The notes beneath the pieces are model-generated. The model saw only the letters and a list, made by a program, of their open reading frames with translations. It did not search any database and was not told where the DNA came from. From Prevotella sp. (lineage in GTDB: Bacteria; Bacteroidota; Bacteroidia; Bacteroidales; Dysgonomonadaceae), in the NCBI GenBank assembly GCA_031263965.1, contig JAISES010000367.1:1-5371 (forward strand): a stretch of 5,371 bases of DNA, read 5' to 3'. Below, in pieces: positions 1 through 5,371 of this stretch. The translations under genes and the position numbers were made by a program. Position 1 is the stretch's first letter. Every line of letters begins with the position of its first letter.

Positions 1-1849
1 TTTCTGGTTCGATCTTCAGCAATCCAATCCGTTGGGAGTTGTGGGTATAGTTGACGGGAAAAGAATTTTCGCCGAAGACAGACGCGGTCGTCCCGACCCG
101 TTAAATGACCTGTATTTTAATGGCTTTAGAAATGTATATAACAGTGATTTCAACTTTGATATTTCCGTTGCCCAATCGCTTGACGCTTTCTTAAAAGGCT
201 TAAAAATTCATGGGACAATCGCTTACGACAGCCAGTACAGTCATACCAAAGACAGGGACAAAAGTTACGCGACTTATTCTACAAGAGCCGATCCCGATAA
301 TCCGGAAGGTTATCTTCTGATTAAAAAAGGACAGGACTGGGGTATGGGATATAACGAATGGTATAGCAAATGGAAGAAGGTCTATGCCGAATTTGCTATA
401 AACTACGAAAAAAGTATTAATAATCATAACATAACGGCTTTAGCGCTGTATAATCAGCAAAAAAGATGGTATCCGGATCTGAATCAGGCCGATATACCAA
501 CAGCATATATGGGTTTCGTAGGACGTGTAACGTATAATTATATGCTAAAATATTTGTTCGATTTTAATCTCGGATACAATGGTTCCGAAAACTTTGCTCC
601 GGGAAAACGCTTTGGGTTATTTCCGGCCGTTTCTTTCGGATGGGTAGCCAGCGAAGAACGGTTTTTCAAAGAAAAAGTGCCTTTTATCAATTATCTCAAA
701 TTCAGATATTCGTATGGGACTGTAGGAAAAGACAATCTGGGGAGTAGCCGGTTTTATTATTTGCCGGACCGCTATGCTTTTACCGGAGGATACTTTTTCG
801 GCACAACGACTTCCATGTCTCCGGGGGCAAGAGAATCCAGTCTGGGAAATCCGGATGTCGGATGGGAAGTGGCAAAAAAGCAAAATTATGCCGTCGAACT
901 GTCTGTTCTGGACCAGAAGTTAAGTCTCTCTTTTGATTACTTCACAGAACACCGGACAGATATACTGATCACCAGAAGATCGGTTCCGGCGGTTATGGCG
1001 GCTACATTACCTCCCCAGAATCTTGGAAAAGTCAACAACAAAGGCTTTGAAGCAGAACTCAAGTGGGGGCAGACGGTTAATAATTTCAGATATAGCATTG
1101 GAGGGAATTTTGCCTATACAAAGAACAAAATTATATTTAACGACGAGCCGTTAGGAAACTACGAATACCAGTGGGAAACAGGAAAGCCTGTCGGTCAGCA
1201 TTTCGGGTATGATTTTGCCGGTTTTTTCAGAGATCAGAATGATATTGACAATTCTCCTCTTTATTATGAGGGCACCAAGCCCGGAGATGTGAAATACAGG
1301 GATGTCAATAATGACGGAATTATTAATTCTGCGGACATTACGGCCATAAGCTATCCCAAATATCCGGAAATAACGTATGGAATTAATGGTGGACTTTATT
1401 ATAAGAATTTTGATTTAATGTTCCTGTTCCAGGGCGCTGCCAGGGTCTCCATTGAATTGACGGACGAATTTATAATACCCTATATCAATGACGGTCCCGT
1501 TATGGAATATATATGGAATGAACGGTGGACGCCGGAAACAGCCGATAAGGCCACTTATCCGAGATTAATATCGTTCCCGACAAGAGACCATAATAACTAC
1601 ATGCCGTCATCCCTGTGGGTAAAAGATGCTTCGTACATCAGGCTTAAAAATATTGATTTGGGATACACGTTCAGGGATAAGGCATTATTGAATAAATTAG
1701 GCATAACAAACTTGAGGGTAGGTCTGAATGGCATCAACCTTCTTACATTTACGCCCCTGACCGTTTGCGATCCGGAAGCCAGATCGGGAAGGACTCAGGC
1801 ATATCCTACGATGAAGGTATATAATTTAAATGTTAACATTGAATTTTGA
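1..1849 (+). CDS. SusC/RagA-family TonB-linked outer-membrane transporter, C-terminal part (5' end cut by window)
   Basis: Outer-membrane beta-barrel importer of the SusC/RagA family, powered by TonB-ExbBD, which takes up substrate handed over by a SusD lipoprotein. The frame is open to the left edge: codons begin at base 2 and give 615 residues before TGA at 1847-1849. The TTG at 32 is an internal Leu codon, not the start. Visible family marks, numbered from base 2: NPLG near 9-12; the strand motif LKGLKIHG near 68-75; NGS-E-NFAP, KRFG and FPA with GW at 190-214; a calcium-type loop DVNNDGIINSAD at 434-445; and a C-terminus ending YPTMKVYNLNVNIEF, with the terminal Phe expected for BAM-assembled barrels. 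The N-terminal extension, TonB box, plug and first strands are off the window. By alignment with the related gene at 3722, roughly 320 or more residues are missing. SusD follows after 18 nt, the classical partner arrangement. The family is certain; the substrate is unknown. Confidence 0.97.
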   Translation, partial: FWFDLQQSNPLGVVGIVDGKRIFAEDRRGRPDPLNDLYFNGFRNVYNSDFNFDISVAQSLDAFLKGLKIHGTIAYDSQYSHTKDRDKSYATYSTRADPDNPEGYLLIKKGQDWGMGYNEWYSKWKKVYAEFAINYEKSINNHNITALALYNQQKRWYPDLNQADIPTAYMGFVGRVTYNYMLKYLFDFNLGYNGSENFAPGKRFGLFPAVSFGWVASEERFFKEKVPFINYLKFRYSYGTVGKDNLGSSRFYYLPDRYAFTGGYFFGTTTSMSPGARESSLGNPDVGWEVAKKQNYAVELSVLDQKLSLSFDYFTEHRTDILITRRSVPAVMAATLPPQNLGKVNNKGFEAELKWGQTVNNFRYSIGGNFAYTKNKIIFNDEPLGNYEYQWETGKPVGQHFGYDFAGFFRDQNDIDNSPLYYEGTKPGDVKYRDVNNDGIINSADITAISYPKYPEITYGINGGLYYKNFDLMFLFQGAARVSIELTDEFIIPYINDGPVMEYIWNERWTPETADKATYPRLISFPTRDHNNYMPSSLWVKDASYIRLKNIDLGYTFRDKALLNKLGITNLRVGLNGINLLTFTPLTVCDPEARSGRTQAYPTMKVYNLNVNIEF

Positions 1850-1867
1850 ACTTAAATTGATGAAAAG
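1850..1867 (+). promoter_or_regulatory. 18-nt SusC-SusD gap with a three-codon minicistron abutting the SusD start
   Basis: The gap has no Shine-Dalgarno at normal spacing; the only purine run (GAAAAG) touches the start codon. The octamer GATGAAAA occurs twice in tandem (1859-1866 and 1867-1874). The first copy holds an ATG at 1860 that reads Met-Lys-Arg-stop, and its TGA (1869-1871) overlaps the SusD ATG as ATGA. The true start is 1868, because only that frame gives a lipoprotein signal peptide and the SusD protein. The gap is too short for a terminator plus promoter, which supports cotranscription with the upstream transporter. Any translational-coupling role of the minicistron is speculative. 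Confidence 0.5.
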
Positions 1868-3694
1868 ATGAAAAAAACAATAACTTTCGCAAGTCTGTTC
1901 TTGCTGATTATTTGCTGTGCATTTTATACCGGCTGTTCCGATTTCCTGGAAAAACCACCCAGTGTTGATATTACGGTCGATTCGGTATATAACAATATCA
2001 CAAATGCAGAAAAAGCGCTGGCCGATGCATACAGAGGCTTGCCGTATCCAATACCCGAAAGCTGGGACAACAGAAATTCCGTATATGCCGCCCTTCTGGA
2101 CGAATTAACGGATATCGCTACGGAAAGAGGATCAAGTTGGGGCGGGGCATTGAACTGGTACAAAGGAAATATGTCCATATCCAATTACGTTACGCCGGCC
2201 GGCGATGATGCGCAAAGAGCAAAAGAACAGTGGTTCCCCGATTATTATGTAAATATTCGCAAGGCTTTACTGGTCGTGAGAAATATTGATCGCGTTCCCG
2301 ACGCAAGCGATGCCTACATTAAACAAATTCAAGCGGAAGCCCGGTTGATAGCCGCCGTCAATTATTACCAGATGTTTATAAACTATGGCGCCGTTCCGTT
2401 TGTAGGCCGTGCGCTTGAAGTAAATGAAGAAATAATCGCTCCGAGACCGTCGTTAGCTGTTTACATGGATTCCTTAGTGGCGATGTTAAATCAATGCGTA
2501 GATGACCTTCCGTCTGCCATTCCGCCTCTTGAACAGGCAGGCAGGTTAACGAAAGCAGCCGCATTGGGGATGATTGCAAGAACATACTGGTTTGCAGCCG
2601 GCCCTCTGTTTAATTCTTCGGCGCCGGCATATCCTTATCCGGCAAGCGATCCGAAAAAAGAAGAACACGAATCAATGATCTGCTTTATGAAAGAGGATCC
2701 CAATCTCTGGGTGAAAGCCGCCGAAGCATGTAAAGCGGCAATTGATGAAGCCGAAAGAGGAGGGTTCGGGCTTTTATCAACGGGCGATTATGGAGATCAG
2801 TTTAATAATGATTACTACAATCTTTTCAACGGTTACGAAAGAGGCAGGCCGGAACTTATCATAGGAACCCATGCTTCTTATAATAACCAGTACTATATCC
2901 CTTCGGGTGAGGTGTTCTCTTTATTCTTCAGGCCAAGTCAGTGGAAAATGGGGGTTATTACGCATAATCTGGTCGAAATGTACGACATGAGATCAACGGG
3001 ATTACCGCAAAATGACCCCAATTCGGGTTATAATCCACGGAAACCGTATGAAGGACTGGATACTCGTTTTTATGAAACAACGGTATGGCACGGTTCGGAC
3101 TATAGCGGATACAGATACGTGTTTGACGTAGAATCGGATTTCTGGAAAAACAACAGCGGACAATCCACCGGATACCTGATGAAGAAATTTCATCCCAGAA
3201 ATGCCGGTGAACAAAGCATTTTCCAGTGGCCTTATTTACGCTTAGCCGACCTTTACCTGATGTATGCCGAATGTTTGAACGAAGCATACGGGCCGACCCG
3301 TCCGGAAATATATGAATACATTGGGAAAGTGCGTGCACGCGCCGGTATGCCTAACATCCGGCCAACAACGGATAAGGTAGAATTACGCGAAAGGATACTG
3401 AAAGAAAGAACGGTGGAACTGTCACTGGAAAGCAGCCGTTATTTTGATTTACGGAGATGGAAACGGGACGATTTGTATAAAACAACGATATGGGCTGTAA
3501 AAATTCAAGACAATCAGGATGGCACCCTTGACCTTGAAAAGTTTGATTATCCGTTGGCTGTTCTCGGTCAAAAAAGAGCATGGAACCCATACTGGTATTT
3601 TTTTCCATTCCCCAGAGCCGAGGTAATGAAAGGCTACGGACTGGTTCAGAATCCCGGATGGGATGATGATAATCTCGAAGGGAGAACAAATTAG
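1868..3694 (+). CDS. SusD/RagB-family nutrient-binding outer-membrane lipoprotein
   Basis: Surface lipoprotein that captures substrate and acts as the lid of its SusC partner. It is complete at 608 residues, slightly long for a family usually around 500-600. The signal peptide has MKK, a hydrophobic stretch (about 5-19) and the lipobox YTGC, with the lipidated Cys at 23. The mature start C-S-D-F-L-E followed by PP is the usual SusD opening. TPR-like helices follow: residues 160-179 (AAVNYYQMFINYG-AVPFV) match the family's first strong block, and 222-250 continue the helical repeat. The C-terminal SusD_RagB part shows LRLADLYLMYAECLNEA (457-473), ERILKERTVELSLESSRYFD (508-527) followed by LRRW (528-531), and a PFPRAEV...QNPGW ending (580-598). 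The variable middle (about 250-440), rich in Asn, Tyr and Gly, is the probable substrate-facing region. It lies 18 nt after one SusC gene and 27 nt before another, so its partner is most likely the upstream one. No sequence feature identifies the substrate. Confidence 0.98.
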   Translation: MKKTITFASLFLLIICCAFYTGCSDFLEKPPSVDITVDSVYNNITNAEKALADAYRGLPYPIPESWDNRNSVYAALLDELTDIATERGSSWGGALNWYKGNMSISNYVTPAGDDAQRAKEQWFPDYYVNIRKALLVVRNIDRVPDASDAYIKQIQAEARLIAAVNYYQMFINYGAVPFVGRALEVNEEIIAPRPSLAVYMDSLVAMLNQCVDDLPSAIPPLEQAGRLTKAAALGMIARTYWFAAGPLFNSSAPAYPYPASDPKKEEHESMICFMKEDPNLWVKAAEACKAAIDEAERGGFGLLSTGDYGDQFNNDYYNLFNGYERGRPELIIGTHASYNNQYYIPSGEVFSLFFRPSQWKMGVITHNLVEMYDMRSTGLPQNDPNSGYNPRKPYEGLDTRFYETTVWHGSDYSGYRYVFDVESDFWKNNSGQSTGYLMKKFHPRNAGEQSIFQWPYLRLADLYLMYAECLNEAYGPTRPEIYEYIGKVRARAGMPNIRPTTDKVELRERILKERTVELSLESSRYFDLRRWKRDDLYKTTIWAVKIQDNQDGTLDLEKFDYPLAVLGQKRAWNPYWYFFPFPRAEVMKGYGLVQNPGWDDDNLEGRTN

Positions 3695-3721
3695 ATTCAT
3701 TAATTATATAAAATTTCAATT
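3695..3721 (+). promoter_or_regulatory. 27-nt A/T-only-plus-two-C leader before the second SusC gene
   Basis: Of 27 bases, 25 are A or T, two are C and none is G, so no Shine-Dalgarno pairing is possible here. This fits the weak SD dependence and A/T-rich start regions known for Bacteroidota. I find no match to the Bacteroides -7 motif (TAnnTTTG) and no hairpin with a T-run, so neither a promoter nor a terminator is supported and readthrough from SusD is the simplest reading. An in-frame TAA at 3701-3703, after the SusD TAG at 3692, fixes the next gene's start at 3722 and rules out a longer N-terminus. Confidence 0.5.
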
Positions 3722-5371
3722 ATGAGTAGTTTAAGATCTATTTACATACTATGTATTACACTTGTCTGTACGGGTATTTTTGTAGTTCAGGCTCAAGAAA
3801 TACCTCTCTTATACGATCAGGAAAAGACAGAACAGAATAATATATATTCCATAAGTCATTTAGGTGCTGACGACTTGTCCAAAACAATTTCTTTTTCTCT
3901 GTTTGATGCTGTAAAAGGACGATTGAGCGGATATAATGATTTTGTAATGCGGGGTTATTCGTCGGTTAACCAGGGGCCTGTCCTGTTCCTGCTGGATGGA
4001 TTTGAAATAAGTTCGGATTTTATTAATAATATTGATATCGAAGAGATCGAATCTGTTACACTTATGAAAGATGCTGCATCCACAGCACTGTTCGGACAAA
4101 AATCGGCCAATGGAATCCTGTCGATTAGAACCAAAAGAGGGTTTATCGGGAAACCCGATATCAAGGTAGAAGGCTCCTATGGGTTTAACATGATTACGGA
4201 GAAACCCGTTTTTTTTAATTCTTATGAATATACGGGATTTTATAATGAAGCGCTCCAAAATGACGGCCTTCCTGTACTTTATTCCGAAAATGAAAGGAAT
4301 AGATATAAAGAAGGGAATCCGGAGTATTACCCGAATACCGACTGGTATAATGAAGCATTAAAAAACACCGCTCCCCTGGGGAAAGTCGGCTTGACTGTCC
4401 AGGGAGGAAGCGCTGTGATAAAATATTTCGTTTATGCCAATTACTTCTCTAAAAAAGGGCTCTTTAAGGACACAGGAATAAGTCATGACTATTCTTCACA
4501 GGAAAAACATGACCGTTTCAATTTCCGTTCTAATTTTGATATCCGGCTATTTGAGAAAACAACTATAAAAGCGGATGTGGGAGGGCATATTTATGAACTG
4601 AACAGGCCGCGGTATTCCAATTATGATATATACAATGCATTACAAACGATGCCTCCGATCATTCAGGGAGTATATGACGACGGAATACACGGTGGAAATG
4701 CCGCTTACAGAAATAACCCGCTCGCGTTGATCTCCAATACCGGTTACACAAAACAACACATGAGGTCATTCAATTTTTCTTTCAAACTAACCCAGGATTT
4801 GGATGCCATATTAAACGGTTTGCGATTTCACGGGATTGTCAACATCCTGAATATGGGGCTATATGGAGACACATGGGGCAAAGATTTTATGACCGAAAAC
4901 AGAACGGAAAGGGGAACAACCCGCTACGGATTTGAGAGCGAACTGTGGTATGGCACAAGCTTTTCTCAATTAAGAAGCCTGGGAGTCGACATCTACTTTG
5001 ATTATACTAAGAGTTGGGATGATTCTAACCTTACAGGATTGATCGGGTTCAGGCAATCCTCGGAAACAGCGAGCGGAAGAGACCAGAATGTAGCCAATGT
5101 GGGTACGTATGGACAAGTCTCCTATACAAAGCAAAATAAATATTTTGCCGATCTCGTGCTGGGTTATAACGGTTCTCAAAACTTTGCTCCGGATAAAAGG
5201 TTTGGCTTTTTCCCCGCTCTTGCGGCAGGATGGCTGATTTCGGAAGAAGATTATTTTAAAAGCGACTTTGTAAAGCGGCTTAAATTAAGAGCTTCCATCG
5301 GATTAACAGGTTCTGATTATGTCCCGTATGATTACAGGTTTATGTATTTCCAGTCATATAAATGGGATGGC
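3722..5371 (+). CDS. Second SusC-family TonB-dependent transporter, lacking the N-terminal extension (3' end cut by window)
   Basis: Outer-membrane importer related to, but well diverged from, the transporter ending at 1849. The frame is open from ATG 3722 to the right edge, 550 residues. Residues 1-24 form a type I signal peptide (MSSLRSIYILCITLV... ending VVQA, likely cleaved before QE). Only about 30 residues separate it from the plug, so the carboxypeptidase-regulatory-like domain (about 80-100 residues in many SusC proteins) is absent. The plug spans about 58-140: FDAVKGRLSG, MRG (76-78), PVLFLLDG (86-93), IEEIESVTLMKDAASTALFG (106-125), then ANGILSIRTKRG. The hinge between GRLSG and MRG is only YNDFV, whereas typical SusC plugs have a longer stretch there. 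Barrel motifs follow: YPNTDWYNEAL (203-213), NNPLAL (331-336), LNGLRFHG, and NGSQNFAP/KRFG/FPA with GW (480-504). By comparison with the first transporter, about 350 residues remain outside, giving a protein near 900. The start is fixed by the in-frame stop at 3701. A pseudogene is unlikely because the frame is clean throughout. Confidence 0.95.
   Translation, partial: MSSLRSIYILCITLVCTGIFVVQAQEIPLLYDQEKTEQNNIYSISHLGADDLSKTISFSLFDAVKGRLSGYNDFVMRGYSSVNQGPVLFLLDGFEISSDFINNIDIEEIESVTLMKDAASTALFGQKSANGILSIRTKRGFIGKPDIKVEGSYGFNMITEKPVFFNSYEYTGFYNEALQNDGLPVLYSENERNRYKEGNPEYYPNTDWYNEALKNTAPLGKVGLTVQGGSAVIKYFVYANYFSKKGLFKDTGISHDYSSQEKHDRFNFRSNFDIRLFEKTTIKADVGGHIYELNRPRYSNYDIYNALQTMPPIIQGVYDDGIHGGNAAYRNNPLALISNTGYTKQHMRSFNFSFKLTQDLDAILNGLRFHGIVNILNMGLYGDTWGKDFMTENRTERGTTRYGFESELWYGTSFSQLRSLGVDIYFDYTKSWDDSNLTGLIGFRQSSETASGRDQNVANVGTYGQVSYTKQNKYFADLVLGYNGSQNFAPDKRFGFFPALAAGWLISEEDYFKSDFVKRLKLRASIGLTGSDYVPYDYRFMYFQSYKWDG

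Noticed and set aside
32..34. TTG as start codon of the first transporter
   Set aside because: The frame stays open to base 2 with SusC-like sequence (NPLG context) on both sides, so this Leu codon is internal to a gene entering from the left.
2958..3338. 126-codon minus-strand open frame inside the SusD gene
   Set aside because: It lies wholly antisense to a clear SusD_RagB coding region, and its translation shows no domain-like pattern. It is a shadow of the coding strand.
3506..3541. Possible EF-hand-like loop in SusD (QDNQDGTLDLEK)
   Set aside because: Position 1 is Gln and position 12 is Lys, so the calcium-ligand pattern fails. Asn-x-Asp-Gly turns are common in SusD proteins without metal binding.
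3351..3719. 122-codon minus-strand open frame over the SusD 3' end
   Set aside because: The plus strand encodes the conserved SusD C-terminal motifs, and the antisense product looks like nothing recognisable.
3695..3721. Promoter or intrinsic terminator between SusD and the second SusC gene
   Set aside because: It has no stem-loop with a T-run and no TAnnTTTG-type motif. The A/T richness alone is typical of start regions in this phylum.
3860..4258. 132-codon minus-strand open frame opposite the second SusC plug
   Set aside because: The plus strand here encodes an unmistakable plug (LDG, KDA, ANG motifs), so the reverse frame is a shadow. The same holds for the minus-strand frame at 4970-5179.
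1..5371. All three genes lie in the same reading frame (codons starting at positions 2 mod 3)
   Set aside because: Stops at 1847, 3692 and 3701 separate them cleanly. With three genes a shared frame has about a one-in-nine chance, so no fusion or readthrough is implied.

Overview
The window is a stretch of a Bacteroidota (probably Bacteroidales-type) genome. It holds three tightly packed plus-strand genes of a SusC/SusD-type outer-membrane uptake locus. The lineage call rests on the gene families, which are essentially confined to this phylum, on the lipoprotein start of the SusD protein (Cys-Ser-Asp-Phe-Leu-Glu), and on start regions that are A/T-rich with no recognisable Shine-Dalgarno sequence. 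Genus or species cannot be told from this sequence.

Layout: (1) bases 1-1849 are the C-terminal part of a SusC/RagA-family TonB-dependent transporter, cut by the left edge. Its N-terminal domain, plug and first barrel strands lie outside. (2) After an 18-nt gap, 1868-3694 encodes a complete 608-residue SusD/RagB-family surface lipoprotein. (3) After a 27-nt gap, 3722 to the right edge encodes the first 550 residues of a second, diverged SusC-family transporter, cut before its C-terminus. It has a signal peptide, a plug and about half the barrel. It clearly lacks the N-terminal carboxypeptidase-regulatory-like extension common in SusC proteins, and its plug is shortened.

How they work together: SusC proteins are 22-stranded TonB-dependent barrels, and SusD lipoproteins sit over them as substrate-capturing lids. 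The close spacing, single orientation and lack of any terminator-like hairpin suggest one transcript. The unusual point is the order SusC-SusD-SusC. Either a second SusD follows downstream (a tandem SusCD pair), or one SusD is flanked by two transporters. The window contains no enzyme, regulator or sugar-specific gene, so the substrate (glycan, glycopeptide, peptide or other) cannot be named.

Nothing else is supported: no RNA genes, mobile elements, CRISPR array, long repeats or convincing promoter. Every base is inside one of the three genes or the two short gaps.
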